NCBI RefSeq assembly: GCF_003002815.1
Contig: NZ_PVTF01000005.1
Location: 62,001 to 126,000 of the forward strand
DNA: 64,000 nucleotides
Origin: Umezawaea tangerina
GTDB taxonomy: Bacteria; Actinomycetota; Actinomycetes; Mycobacteriales; Pseudonocardiaceae
Direction: 5' to 3'
A program made the position numbers and the translations under genes. Under the pieces are notes generated by a model. It was not told where the DNA came from and did no database searches. It saw only the letters and a program-made list of their open reading frames with translations. Positions 35,130-44,844 of this stretch are shown here, piece by piece (the stretch's first letter is position 1; every line of letters begins with the position of its first letter).

Positions 35130-36251
35130 TCAGGAGTGGGGTGAGTGGCCTGCACCCGGGTCGTGGGTGTGCCAACTGGAGTGCCACCAGTCGTGGTGGC
35201 CGGGAGCTTGGTCCAGGTTGTCGTGCGGCGTGGTGGGCAGCGGATGTTGGTCACCGTGGTGATGGCCGTCGTGAGATTGACCGCCGGGCCCGTTGTGGTG
35301 CAAGTCGTGCCGGTGGTGGAGGTCTTGAGGGCTTGCGTGTTGGTGATGTGGTTCGGGGTGGTGGGGGTCGAGGTGGTGTTGGGCCCCGTGATGCGCCGTG
35401 TCGTGGTCGGGGTGGGATGCATGGTGGTCAGGGCGACGGTCGAAGGTGTCGTCGTTCACTTTGGACGAGTGGCCGTGGGATCTGTGGTGGCCAGTGGTGT
35501 GATCCGGCTCGGCGACCGTCCATTCCTGCACCTTCGACGACGCCGCAACGACGTGGCGGGCGGCAATGGCGATCTGGACCACGGCGATGGAGGGCAGAGC
35601 GTAGTCGCTCAGCGCTCGTCGGGTCGCGGTCTCGCCCCAGCGGACCCCTCCGGGGTGGGGGTCCGGCGCCGGCCCCGCCTTGGGTACGTGCAGCCACGCC
35701 TCGGTCGCGTAGTTCTTCTCCGGCACCGACAGCTCGACCAAGCGGAAGTCATCGGCCGTGAGACCTGGTGGATGCAGCGCGACGATCTCCTCGTGCAGCT
35801 GCGGTGTCAGGGCCACCACGAGATCGCTGTCCTCGGCGTCCTCCAGCGCCGCCCGCACACCGGGTGCGTCGAGCATTCGGTTGACCCGTACGATTCCATC
35901 GCCGAGGTAGCCGTTCGCCGAGCGCCGCAACGGGCTCTGGGTCAACGCGGCGCGCATCCGCATCCGACCGAACGCGCCGGTTACCAGGTTCAGGTGGTAG
36001 AGCCCGTCGCGCAGGCCGAGGATGAGGGCGGCGACCACTTCGGGATCACCCGCCCAAGCGGGGAAGACGACCAGATGCCCGTCCCCCTGTTCCTGCCGCT
36101 GCACCCGTACCTTGGTGACGCCGCACCGGCGCAACGCGTATCCGATCAGCCGCTGCAGCCGGTTCTGGGCGTCCCGCTGGCCCCGGTAGTTGTGGGTGCT
36201 GTACTTGCGCAGGTCCACTGAGAGGATCAGTCGGACCCGGCCGTCGAACAT
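35130..36251 (-). CDS. Nucleotidyl-cyclase-fold protein with histidine-rich tail
   Basis: 373 residues. Residues 1-190 look like a class III nucleotidyl cyclase fold: SVDLRKYS with metal-type Asp13, QGDGHLVVF with Asp57, and GYLGDGIVRVNRML (115-127) where cyclases have their G-x-x-V-N-x-A-x-R-L helix. Similar single-domain proteins with VDxxxYS/GDG motifs are common in actinomycetes without known activity. After about residue 250 comes a disordered tail with 36 histidines in 123 residues plus many Asp, likely metal-binding. The ATG shares one base with the stop of the dynamin-like gene (TGATG). Last gene of the left operon. Whether it makes a cyclic nucleotide is unknown. Confidence 0.65.
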   Translation of the reverse strand: MFDGRVRLILSVDLRKYSTHNYRGQRDAQNRLQRLIGYALRRCGVTKVRVQRQEQGDGHLVVFPAWAGDPEVVAALILGLRDGLYHLNLVTGAFGRMRMRAALTQSPLRRSANGYLGDGIVRVNRMLDAPGVRAALEDAEDSDLVVALTPQLHEEIVALHPPGLTADDFRLVELSVPEKNYATEAWLHVPKAGPAPDPHPGGVRWGETATRRALSDYALPSIAVVQIAIAARHVVAASSKVQEWTVAEPDHTTGHHRSHGHSSKVNDDTFDRRPDHHASHPDHDTAHHGAQHHLDPHHPEPHHQHASPQDLHHRHDLHHNGPGGQSHDGHHHGDQHPLPTTPHDNLDQAPGHHDWWHSSWHTHDPGAGHSPHS

Positions 36252-38206
36252 CAGGTCACCACCAGCTCGTCCACCAGGTCGCCGAGGTCCCTGATCGCAC
36301 GCCGTACTGTGCGGTCGACCTCCTGGTATTCGGCCTTGCGCCGGTCGACCTCCTCGGCTCCCGACTCGGTCGCCTGCCTCGCCTCCCGCACCGACCGCTC
36401 CACCGCGGCGAGCCGGTTGGCCATGCCGGTGGAGACCGCCTCCTCGATCGGTTCGATGTGCTCCTCGGCGAGCTGGCCCGCAACCTTTCGCGCCAGCTCC
36501 GGCGCCTTGAGCCGCAGCTGCTTGGCCAGTTCTGCGCCCACGTTCGCGCGGATCTTCCGTTCGACCCCGCTGAGCCCGCTCTTGCCCTGCACCAGTGCTT
36601 GGACGACCAGCATGCCCGCCAGGGTGGGCAGGCCGAACGGGGTGAACATCCACGCCGTGTAGATCGCCAAGGTTGGCAGCAACGTGCGCAGTGCCTCCTT
36701 CGGACCGAACCTGGCACCGATGAGGCCACCCGCCAAGCCTCCGAAGGCGAGTCCGCCGACCGCACCGATGAACCGCAGCAGCGGTGTCTCCTCGCTGCTG
36801 TCGGTCATCGAGTCCGCCCGCGCGATGCCGCTGAGAGCGGTCCGCAGTTTCTCCAGGTTCGCCTCGAACGTGCACAGGCGGGTGTTGAGCTGCTTGGTGA
36901 CGGCCTCCATCTCGCGCACGACCAGCGGCCCCAGGCGCTCCTCCGCCCACCGAACCATGCGTTCCTCGACGATGTTCAGCGTGCTCTGGGCGATCTCGGT
37001 CGCCGCGTTCTCAGCTCGTTCCTTGACCTTCCACGGCACCAGGGTCAGCGTGGTCTCCACAGGAGCCTCGACCGCGATGCCCTGCACTTCGCCCGCAATA
37101 GCCCTCAGCCCCTCGGCGAGCAGGGACTCGATCCGTCCCTCGACCATGGCCCGGTGGTTGGCCAGCTCGGCGGAGATCTGCTGCGCCTCCTTCTCCAGTG
37201 AGCGCAGCGGTTGCTGGGCCTCCTCCCACTTGCGCGCCAAGTCCTCGGACTTGACGTCGAGCAGCGCCAGCTGCTGCGGCACGGTGCGGTGCAGTTCCTG
37301 TGCCAAGCCTCGAAGCGTGTTGACCCTCGGCAGCATCTTGGCCCGGTGCCGGTCCCGCACGAGAAAGGTCTCCATCGCCTTCTCCAGTGCCTCGACCCCG
37401 GATTCGACGAACCGGGCCTTGTCCCCGGCCACCTTCGCGCGGAGCGCGCCACGGGCGTCGACGAAGAAGGTGCGGTCGGCGTCGGTGTCCTTCTCGCGAA
37501 CCCCGGCGATGCGTGCCCGCGCATCGCTCATGACGGTGGCGCGTTCGTCCTCGTCGATGTCGTCGAAGCGGGTGAACACGAAGAACGGGTCGTGTGCCCT
37601 GAGGTGGTTCTTGAGGAACTGGGTCTCCGCCGTGCTCATCGACGCGATCGCATGCTGCACGAACACCACGGCGTCCGCGCGACGCAGCTCCGTCTGGGTG
37701 ATGTCGTCGCGGCTGTTGTGCACGTTGAGTCCTGGTGAGTCCACGATCACCACGTTGTGCCTGCACAGCTCCAACCGCCAGAACACCTCGGCCAACCGGT
37801 ACGGGTTGTCCTTGTCCGGGTCGGCGGTGTCCACGGTGATCCGGTTGCCCAACTCCTTGGGGTCGACCTCGACCGGAGCCGCCGTGGTGTCCGTCGGCCA
37901 GAGCCTGGCCAACCGCTGCTCCCTGTACTTGACGTAGGTGATCACAGCGGTGGTCTCGACCGCCTTGACCGGCAACACGGGTTCGCCGAGCAGCGAGTTG
38001 ACCAGTGTGGACTTGCCGCGGTTGAAGTCGCCCACGAACATCACCCGGAACGCGTCGTCCTTGGCGATCTCGGCCTCTTCGGCGATGGCTTCCGCGTTGT
38101 CGCCCAGTTGGCCCGCGGCCCGCCCCAACTGCTCGCAGATGGCCAGAAGACGGTCCCGCTGGTCATCCGCGGCCGCGAAGCCGTCCGTCTGCGGTGCTGT
38201 GGACAT
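36251..38206 (-). CDS. Dynamin-like GTPase (third of three)
   Basis: 651 residues. GTPase domain: G1 GDFNRGKS (59-66), G2 threonines in VETTAVIT, G3 DSPG (156-159), G4 position TRFD (212-215, Arg in place of Lys). A long helical stalk with coiled-coil character follows (about 290-460), then a hydrophobic hairpin at 478-540 (FIGAVGGLAFGGLAGG, IYTAWMFTPFGLPTLAGM) and another helical region to the end. This is the bacterial dynamin-like layout with a membrane-inserting paddle. The ATG shares a base with the upstream stop (TGATG). Likely assembles on membranes with the two GTPases encoded just upstream. Confidence 0.85.
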   Translation of the reverse strand: MSTAPQTDGFAAADDQRDRLLAICEQLGRAAGQLGDNAEAIAEEAEIAKDDAFRVMFVGDFNRGKSTLVNSLLGEPVLPVKAVETTAVITYVKYREQRLARLWPTDTTAAPVEVDPKELGNRITVDTADPDKDNPYRLAEVFWRLELCRHNVVIVDSPGLNVHNSRDDITQTELRRADAVVFVQHAIASMSTAETQFLKNHLRAHDPFFVFTRFDDIDEDERATVMSDARARIAGVREKDTDADRTFFVDARGALRAKVAGDKARFVESGVEALEKAMETFLVRDRHRAKMLPRVNTLRGLAQELHRTVPQQLALLDVKSEDLARKWEEAQQPLRSLEKEAQQISAELANHRAMVEGRIESLLAEGLRAIAGEVQGIAVEAPVETTLTLVPWKVKERAENAATEIAQSTLNIVEERMVRWAEERLGPLVVREMEAVTKQLNTRLCTFEANLEKLRTALSGIARADSMTDSSEETPLLRFIGAVGGLAFGGLAGGLIGARFGPKEALRTLLPTLAIYTAWMFTPFGLPTLAGMLVVQALVQGKSGLSGVERKIRANVGAELAKQLRLKAPELARKVAGQLAEEHIEPIEEAVSTGMANRLAAVERSVREARQATESGAEEVDRRKAEYQEVDRTVRRAIRDLGDLVDELVVT

Positions 38207-40059
38207 CAGTTCCCTCTCTCGGAAAGGTCGGTGGCGGTACGGTCGAGATCAGCGCGGACGCGAGTAGCCAGAGCCTGCGTTGCGAAGGCGAAAGCCACCC
38301 AGTCAGTGGCATCCACGGGGTCGACTGCGGTTAGGACGTCCGCGTAGGACCGCTGCCACATCTCGTGGGAGCCATGGAGGTGCCCGACGACGTCGCCGTA
38401 CAGTTCCTCGACGGTGGTGACGGCGGTCGCGCCGAAGGCGCTGATGCTCTCGTCCACGGTCCGCACAAGCAGCGCGTCGATCTGCCGCCTCTGCGACTCG
38501 GTGGCCGAGCGGATCGCCCTCTCCGCGATCAGACTGCTGAGCACGCTGAACCCGATGGTGTAGATCATCGGCAGGCGCGCGTGCCGGGCGGCGGCCACGA
38601 GGTAGCCCAGGGCGGCGCCACCTTGGGCACCCACCCTGGCGGCCAGGCGCAGCTTGCTCAGGTCGTCGACCGCGGCGGTAGGTTGACCAGGGGCGGACTC
38701 CAAGCCCAACGCGCGCGGCACGGGAGACGGGTGCGCCTCGGGCAGGCCGCGGCGGACCGCGGCGTCGAGCCAATCGGTGTCCTGGGACAGACGCGCGAGC
38801 ATCGCGCGTTCGACTGCCTTGGCCATCACGGAGAGGTGCCAGCGGAGGCGGGTGGGCAGTTCCCGCTGCCACCAAGCGTGCGGGTCGCGTGCCGCCTCCA
38901 GTTCGTTCTGCAGGCTCGCCATGACGCTGGTGCGTTCCCCGTCCAGCAAGTCCTGGACGCGGCGAGCGGTGTCGAGCTGTCGCGACTGGACGCCGATGCG
39001 CAGCTCCGACCAGACCTGCTCCTCCTCGGCCAGATCCGCTTCAGCGCGGGCCGCGTGTTCGCGTTGTTCGGCCTCGGAGAGCCGGGCGAGCGCGGCGGCC
39101 TCCGTGGCGAGCCTGGCCATGGTGTCGCAGTGGTCGGCCACCGTCGCCGCGATCCGGCGGTCGCGCCACCTTCCGCGGTCGGCCTGTGTTGCCCAGCCGC
39201 CCACCAGCGACCGCAGGGCTGTTGCCCGATCGTCGTCCTCCTCCGGGTGCGGCGCAGTCAGGATAGGCAGCGCGCCGCGACCGGGTAGCGCGGCCAGCCG
39301 CTCACGCAGGTCGTCGACGATGCTGTCGCGATCGTCCGCATCGACCCTGTCGAGCATCGTCACGACAACCGCGATGTTCGGCAAGTGGCGGCAGAGCAGT
39401 TCTTCTTCCAGGAGCAGGCGTTCGGTGATGCCCAACGGTGAGATCGCCGAGATCACGAACAGCGCTCCGTCCGCCCCGGCCACCGACCGGCGCAGCCGCT
39501 CGACGTCAGGCTCATCGCCGCTGTTGGCACCAGGGGTGTCGACGAGTTCGAGGTCCATGTCGGTGAGCCAGGTACCCGCCACGTCGGCGACCACGCTGGA
39601 CGGGACGGAGTCGCCGTCGGAGTCGTCCACCAGCAACTCGCGCCACACGGCCCGTTCATCCAGTTCCGCAACCTGCGAACTCTTGTCGGGCCATGTCAGC
39701 CGCAGCGCCTCAGCGTGGTCTACGCCGCGCACTGCGATGTCGACCTGCGCGCCAGGAGACTGGCCGGTGGGCAGCAGTTTGCGTCCGATGAGAGTGTTGA
39801 CCAGGGTGGACTTGCCGCGGTTGAACTCGCCGACCACAGCCACTCGGAACGCAGGACGACCCCGCTGCGCAGCCAACGAATCCAACGCCTCGGTGATGGT
39901 GTCGAGGTGGTGGCGTTCGGCGAGATCGCGCGCCTCGCGAAGCCAACCCGGCAGCCGACGGGCCAGTGACGACCTTGTGGTCCGGGCGCGAGGACCAACG
40001 CGGCCCACGTCGGTCTCCGCAGACGTCGTCTTCTCGGTGTTGGTCTGTTCGGTGTTCAT
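38206..40059 (-). CDS. Dynamin-like GTPase (second of three)
   Basis: 617 residues. After a charged N-terminus, the GTPase domain has G1 GEFNRGKS (77-84) and G3 DTPG (174-177); the G4 position reads TMLD (234-237), lacking the usual Lys, so guanine specificity may be weak or come from a partner. Helical stalk at about 320-440, a small hydrophobic region near 510-540 (GYLVAAARHARLPMIYTIG) and a helical end. ATG at 40059 overlaps the stop of the first dynamin-like gene (ATGA). Members of bacterial dynamin pairs often differ in this way and form heteromers; that is known for the family and only inferred here. Confidence 0.83.
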   Translation of the reverse strand: MNTEQTNTEKTTSAETDVGRVGPRARTTRSSLARRLPGWLREARDLAERHHLDTITEALDSLAAQRGRPAFRVAVVGEFNRGKSTLVNTLIGRKLLPTGQSPGAQVDIAVRGVDHAEALRLTWPDKSSQVAELDERAVWRELLVDDSDGDSVPSSVVADVAGTWLTDMDLELVDTPGANSGDEPDVERLRRSVAGADGALFVISAISPLGITERLLLEEELLCRHLPNIAVVVTMLDRVDADDRDSIVDDLRERLAALPGRGALPILTAPHPEEDDDRATALRSLVGGWATQADRGRWRDRRIAATVADHCDTMARLATEAAALARLSEAEQREHAARAEADLAEEEQVWSELRIGVQSRQLDTARRVQDLLDGERTSVMASLQNELEAARDPHAWWQRELPTRLRWHLSVMAKAVERAMLARLSQDTDWLDAAVRRGLPEAHPSPVPRALGLESAPGQPTAAVDDLSKLRLAARVGAQGGAALGYLVAAARHARLPMIYTIGFSVLSSLIAERAIRSATESQRRQIDALLVRTVDESISAFGATAVTTVEELYGDVVGHLHGSHEMWQRSYADVLTAVDPVDATDWVAFAFATQALATRVRADLDRTATDLSERGN

Positions 40060-41900
40060 GTCGTTGCCCTTCCTACGACCGCTTCTGCTGGTGGTCCGCT
40101 CAGCGCTGCGCGCAGCCGCCCGATCTGCTCCCGACGCTCGCGCGCCTGTTCCGCCATCCGCGTGGCGGCGGTGATGAAGTCCGCCAACCGTTCCCGAGAC
40201 CGCGCTTCCCGCCACGCCAGGTCGTCCACATCGGACAGCCAAGCCCTTAGGTAGGCAACGCGAATGTGGTCGACCCGGTCGGCGTGGTCCGCGAGGACGC
40301 GCTTCACCGCGGCTTCGACGATCACCGCGACCTCGGTCCGCACCTCGGCGACCACAGGGGTGGCCTGGGCGAGGAAACGGGTGCGCTGAGTCTCGGTACC
40401 GGGAATACCCACGACGCTGCCGAACAGGGCACCCAGCACGGTGCCGACCACTGGGATCGGGATCATCACGGTGCCCGCGGCGGCGCCCAGGGCCGCACCG
40501 CCGCCTGCACGGAGAGCGGCGGAGTTCGACAGCCTGGTGCCGACAGCGGTGAGAGCGTCGTTGACCTTGGTCAGGTCGGGCGCGGCAGGCGCCGCCGCGG
40601 CGACCGGAGGTGGAGCGGGTACGGCCGTGTGGGCGTCGGCCAAGCGGGCAAGCCGGGCGAACTGGTCGATGAACTCCTCGGAGAGAGCCGTCGCCGAGCA
40701 CGAAAGCGCCTGGTCGATGCGGGTGATCACATCGGTGACCGCGGTGTGGGCAGCACTGTGCAGGCACTCTCGCACCGCCTCGATGGCCGCAGCCGCCATC
40801 TCGGCCGCGGTGGTGACCGAGCCCTGCTCCACAGCCTCGCGCATCCGGTCAACGAGGTCGGAGGCGAAGTAGCGGTGAGCGGCGGTGCCCCATGCAAGAC
40901 TGACAGCGTCGACGCCAGCCGCCACCGCGTCCTGCGCCCACGTCGCGAGGAACGCCCGAAGGTCCGGGAGGGACAGCCCGGCCAACTCCTGCTCCGCCGC
41001 AGCCAGCCGCGTACCGCGCCGGACCGCGGCCTGCTCGACCGTGCGCAGCAACTCGGTGAGCAGACTCGACAACGTCGCGGCGATCGCCGCCTGCCTTCGT
41101 CGGGCGGTCAACGCCACAAGCCCTGCCTCGACATCGGCGAACGGCATGCCCGCGTCGGGTTCGTCGACCGTGCGCAGTACCGCTTGCGGCACGCAGGGGA
41201 ACACCACGGGCTCCTCCACGCCCAACTCCCGCAACCGACGCGCGGTCACCTCCAGCACCTCGGCGCGCTCGTGCGGTTCCACCATGTCGATCTTGGTGAG
41301 CAAGAAGGCGCAGCGATCGCGGTGGTCCCGCAGCGGTCCGGACAGGAATTCGGCCAGCGTTCGGGACATCGCGGCTACCGCAGGGACGACCACGAGCACC
41401 AGGTCCGCGCTTTCGGCGGCGGCGACAGCCCGTTCGCGGTGCCCCGCGTCGTCGACGCTGAAGCCGGGGGTGTCGGTGATGGTGACGCCATCACCGAGCA
41501 AGGGGGTGGGCCAGCACAGTTCGAGGTCGTGGAGACCGTCGGCGGCATCGGTGGTGAGTGCATGGCGCAACGCGCTCGCCAAGTCCTCGACCCAACAGGT
41601 GCGACCGCCGGTGAGACGGGCTTGGGGGCCGTGTCGGATGGTCAAGGTGGTACGGGTCGCGACGAGCGCGGACGAGGGCAGCAGCCGCTGCCGCAGGAAC
41701 GCGTTGAGCAGCGTGCTCTTGCCACTGGAGGTCTCACCGAGTACCGCGATGTGCAACTCCGGGTCGCCCATGCGCGCCCGCACCCGCGCTACCGCGGCAT
41801 TCGCCCACTCACTGCGCCCACGCGGCAGGTCGACCTGCCCGAGTGCGGCGACGATCCAGTCCAGGTGTTCGCCGTACTCACGCGGTCCTATCACGCCCAT
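40056..41900 (-). CDS. Dynamin-like GTPase (first of three)
   Basis: 614 residues. GTPase motifs are complete: G1 GETSSGKS (55-62), G2 ATRTTLTI, G3 DTPG (143-146), G4 TKID (202-205). The long helical middle part leads to a glycine/alanine-rich hydrophobic hairpin near 470-505 (AALGAAAGTVMIPIPVVG, TVLGALFGSVVG), then a helical C-terminus rich in Arg. First gene of the left operon, with GGAAGGGGG before the ATG, facing the 553-bp divergent control region. It is the most canonical of the three. Confidence 0.87.
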   Translation of the reverse strand: MGVIGPREYGEHLDWIVAALGQVDLPRGRSEWANAAVARVRARMGDPELHIAVLGETSSGKSTLLNAFLRQRLLPSSALVATRTTLTIRHGPQARLTGGRTCWVEDLASALRHALTTDAADGLHDLELCWPTPLLGDGVTITDTPGFSVDDAGHRERAVAAAESADLVLVVVPAVAAMSRTLAEFLSGPLRDHRDRCAFLLTKIDMVEPHERAEVLEVTARRLRELGVEEPVVFPCVPQAVLRTVDEPDAGMPFADVEAGLVALTARRRQAAIAATLSSLLTELLRTVEQAAVRRGTRLAAAEQELAGLSLPDLRAFLATWAQDAVAAGVDAVSLAWGTAAHRYFASDLVDRMREAVEQGSVTTAAEMAAAAIEAVRECLHSAAHTAVTDVITRIDQALSCSATALSEEFIDQFARLARLADAHTAVPAPPPVAAAAPAAPDLTKVNDALTAVGTRLSNSAALRAGGGAALGAAAGTVMIPIPVVGTVLGALFGSVVGIPGTETQRTRFLAQATPVVAEVRTEVAVIVEAAVKRVLADHADRVDHIRVAYLRAWLSDVDDLAWREARSRERLADFITAATRMAEQARERREQIGRLRAALSGPPAEAVVGRATT

Positions 41901-42453
41901 CCCCCTTCCCTCACCCGAACCACCCGATCATCTGTCTATTGAGGACACAATGACATCCGACGTTGCACCTTTGCCGGCAAGCGCGGATATCGAGTACCGT
42001 GCCGGCTTTCCCCGCCCTACCTCGAAAGATGCGATTTCGACCACGACAGGGAATCCCCGTCGTGAACATTCGACTGCACTCGACCGGACGCCTCAGCGAA
42101 CTCGAGCAAGAGTGTTCGCCGGATGCTGACAGCACACAGCTCAACACTGTGAACAGCGAATACATCCGATCGAAGATCCTAGGCGGGCGAACCCGCAACA
42201 TGACTCACCGTGTCCGCAACGCCCTATCAACCACGTCCCTTCAACCGTGCCCAGGATGCCCCCGAACCTAACCGCCGAAGACTCAGCTTCCGTCGTTTCG
42301 ATCCGAACATCCGTTACAGCCAAGAGAAGTCCGCAGAACTGCGGCTCAAACAAGACGTCTCCGCCGCCATGTCATGAGATGTAACGACAGCGACGTGATT
42401 CGCGAACTTCGCGGTGGAGAAAAAGCGCAAGGCTGGACGAGAGGGCGTGGCGC
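41901..42453. promoter_or_regulatory. Divergent control region of the GTPase/Hsp70 cluster
   Basis: 553 bases between the two operons' first genes, lower in GC than both flanks, with no convincing ORF on either strand. It must carry both promoters. The clearest structure is a 23-bp inverted repeat at 42042-42064. Nothing resembling a regulator gene or small RNA could be defined. Confidence 0.6.
42042..42064. promoter_or_regulatory. 23-bp inverted repeat in the divergent control region
   Basis: CACGAC-A-GGG-AAT-CCC-C-GTCGTG: arms of ten bases with one mismatch each side of a 3-base centre. Either an operator or a hairpin; it lies 142 bases from the left operon and 390 from the right. Confidence 0.5.
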
Positions 42454-44844
42454 ATGGCGTTAGGCGGTCCAGGCGGCGATTTCGGTGAGATCGCCGCCTT
42501 TGCGAACGAGGTTCGCGAAGCAGTCGAGTCCGTCTTCGACCACGCCGAGCTCCACGACGAGAGGGAGCGGGTTCTCGGTCTCGCACGGTCGCTGGCCGAC
42601 AACGCTGTGTGCGAGGTCTCGTACGGCGTTTTCGCAGAGTCGTCTGCCGGCAAGTCACTGCTGCTCGGGGCTCTGCTGGGCAACCCGTTGCTGCTGCCGG
42701 TGGACAGCCGCACCGTCACGTGCAACATCACCGAACTCCGGTTGCGCCCGGCGGCCGTGCGAGTAGCCACCATCGTCGGAGCGCGGGTCGAGTACCTCAG
42801 CGACGATGAGGTGCACGACTACGTCCGGCACTTGGCCCACAAAGTGGGGGGCCTGGTCAGAGGGGCGGGCGGTGACCTTTCCACCGTGCAGGACATCACT
42901 TACAACTGGTCCGGCCTGCACCGGTTGCGGCAGGTGCTCGACACTCCGGAGTCTTTGCGGTTGCCACCGAACGGGTTGGTGGATCTGCGCACCGAGGTCG
43001 ACGAGATGCTAAGGGCGGAGGAATCCCTGCGGGCCCGTGGCGTCAACCCTGGTGCGACGGAAGACCTGGTCACCCCTGATGGCTTTTTCGACGCCGCAGC
43101 GATGAGCGCGCTCATCGACCACGGTGAGCCTGGAAACGGGGGTACGCAGCGCGCGGGTGAGCAGGCGCTGGTGCGCAAGGTGGTCGCCGAGGTGGAGATC
43201 CCCGTCGACGTGTGGGAGGCCGCCAAGCTGTTCGGCGCCGCGGTGAAGCTGGTGGACATCCCCGGTTCGCTGAGCAGCCGTCGACCAATACGCGACGAGT
43301 ACCTACGAGTGCGCGAGCTCGACACCGTCGACACCGCGCTGTTCTTCCTCGACTCCCGCCCCGGCAGCACCCATGAGTCTCGCGCCCTGCAAGACCTGAT
43401 GAGCTCGGGAAAGCGGGACGGCGACCTGCTCCGCGACGCAGTCCTCGTGGTGGCTGCCAAGTTCGACCTCATCCCCGAAGTACCGGGGCTCCTGCTCGAT
43501 GAACCTCCGGTCGACGCAGAGGAGACGGCCGTCCTGAGCCGCTCGGTCGTGTTGCAGCAGCTCGTGACGGCATCCAGGAACTTGCTACCGCCCGGCCACG
43601 ACGAACGAATCTTCTTCGTCTCGCCCTACGTCACGATGGCACTGGCGGACGAACTCGACCTCGGTTGGGACGCAGACCAGGTCGTCGCACACTTGCGCGC
43701 GAGTCAAGAAGTGACCTCGGCACGTGACAAGGCACTTCGCTGGCGCGAGGTCGGGCACGTTCCCGGTCGGCTGGGCGAGGGGCTGACGGCGTTCACCGTC
43801 GATGGTGGCCTGCGCCGCCTCCGCGACGGCATGACGAGCCACGCCGCGCACCACGGGGTCGCCCAGGCACTTGACCGGTTGCGCCGCCAAGCGGACGAGC
43901 TCGGCACCGCCTTCCAGCGGTTGGAGCGCCATCGCGTGGACCTCGGGCCGGTACCGACCGGGGACGACGATGTCCGACTGCTGTTCGAGCGCGTCCTGGG
44001 CGAGCTGGCCGACCGCGTCACGGAAGCACGGAAAGCGCTGCCAAGGCGACTGGCCGACCCCGAAGCCCTCCCGTCGATCGGCGCCTCCCCCGGAGAACGG
44101 GTGCGCCAGTTGGCGGAGCGCACCGTGTACGACTGGCCGGAGTGGAAACAACTCTTCGAGAACCTGACCGACGGCATGGTGCGGGTGACAGCTTCGAAAC
44201 CACTGGGCGACATGTGGGCGGACTTGTTCGACGATGCTGCCGCACCCGTTTTGGTCAAGGATTTCGAGGGGCGGTACCGCGAAGCCTGCGCCGAGGTGGC
44301 CACTTCGTTGACGAGGCTGGTCGAGGACCGTGTGGAGACCTACCTGGACGAAAGCGCACTGATCACCTCGGGCCAACACGACCTGATCGGCAGTGTGCTC
44401 ACCGAGTCGGTCTTCCGACGGCTGGGCCACGACCTCGGAGGCCGCAGGCTCGCGGTCGCGGTCAACGCGCTCTCGCACCTGGAAGTGCTGGTGGGCAACG
44501 TCCGCAAAACGCTGTCGACCACGACCTCCGAAGTCGATGACCGCTACTTCCCCCTGGACCCGACGCGCGCACTGCCGTGGCACCAGGACTCGCCACGACG
44601 GGGCAGCGAGTCCTATACCGGCATCGGCCAGGTGCTGCGGCTCCGACAGACGATGGTCGACGCCGTGATCGCCGCGTGCCGCAGCACCCTCGCCGCAGTC
44701 CTCTCCACAGCCGCCGACCAGCTCGAACGCGATCTTCGTGGGTTGGAGAGAACGTTCGGAACCATCAACCAGGACTCCGTGCACTGGATCGCTCTTGTCA
44801 CCGAGGCACGCCGCGCGGACGGCACTGAGGAGATCGTGCGATGA
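42454..44844 (+). CDS. Large P-loop GTPase, SrfC-like
   Basis: 796 residues. Unusual GTPase: Walker A AESSAGKS (61-68), G3 DIPG (268-271, preceded by VKLV), G4 position AKFD (335-338). A 200-residue insertion separates G1 from G3. The rest is long and helical without a clear membrane hairpin. Size, the SAGKS-type loop and the following Hsp70-fold gene recall the SrfC (putative virulence factor) plus SrfB pair, but I cannot run the comparison. GAGAGGG lies nine bases before the ATG; the stop overlaps the next start (ATGA). First gene of the right operon. Confidence 0.6.
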   Translation: MALGGPGGDFGEIAAFANEVREAVESVFDHAELHDERERVLGLARSLADNAVCEVSYGVFAESSAGKSLLLGALLGNPLLLPVDSRTVTCNITELRLRPAAVRVATIVGARVEYLSDDEVHDYVRHLAHKVGGLVRGAGGDLSTVQDITYNWSGLHRLRQVLDTPESLRLPPNGLVDLRTEVDEMLRAEESLRARGVNPGATEDLVTPDGFFDAAAMSALIDHGEPGNGGTQRAGEQALVRKVVAEVEIPVDVWEAAKLFGAAVKLVDIPGSLSSRRPIRDEYLRVRELDTVDTALFFLDSRPGSTHESRALQDLMSSGKRDGDLLRDAVLVVAAKFDLIPEVPGLLLDEPPVDAEETAVLSRSVVLQQLVTASRNLLPPGHDERIFFVSPYVTMALADELDLGWDADQVVAHLRASQEVTSARDKALRWREVGHVPGRLGEGLTAFTVDGGLRRLRDGMTSHAAHHGVAQALDRLRRQADELGTAFQRLERHRVDLGPVPTGDDDVRLLFERVLGELADRVTEARKALPRRLADPEALPSIGASPGERVRQLAERTVYDWPEWKQLFENLTDGMVRVTASKPLGDMWADLFDDAAAPVLVKDFEGRYREACAEVATSLTRLVEDRVETYLDESALITSGQHDLIGSVLTESVFRRLGHDLGGRRLAVAVNALSHLEVLVGNVRKTLSTTTSEVDDRYFPLDPTRALPWHQDSPRRGSESYTGIGQVLRLRQTMVDAVIAACRSTLAAVLSTAADQLERDLRGLERTFGTINQDSVHWIALVTEARRADGTEEIVR

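Noticed and set aside
35066-35422. Threonine-rich minus-strand ORF inside the His-rich tail region
   Set aside because: It is the shifted reading of the same CAC-rich DNA (CAC read as ACC), so it is a by-product of the histidine tail frame.
41963-42271. 102-codon ORF in the divergent control region
   Set aside because: Composition is unlike actinomycete coding sequence and there is no ribosome binding site.
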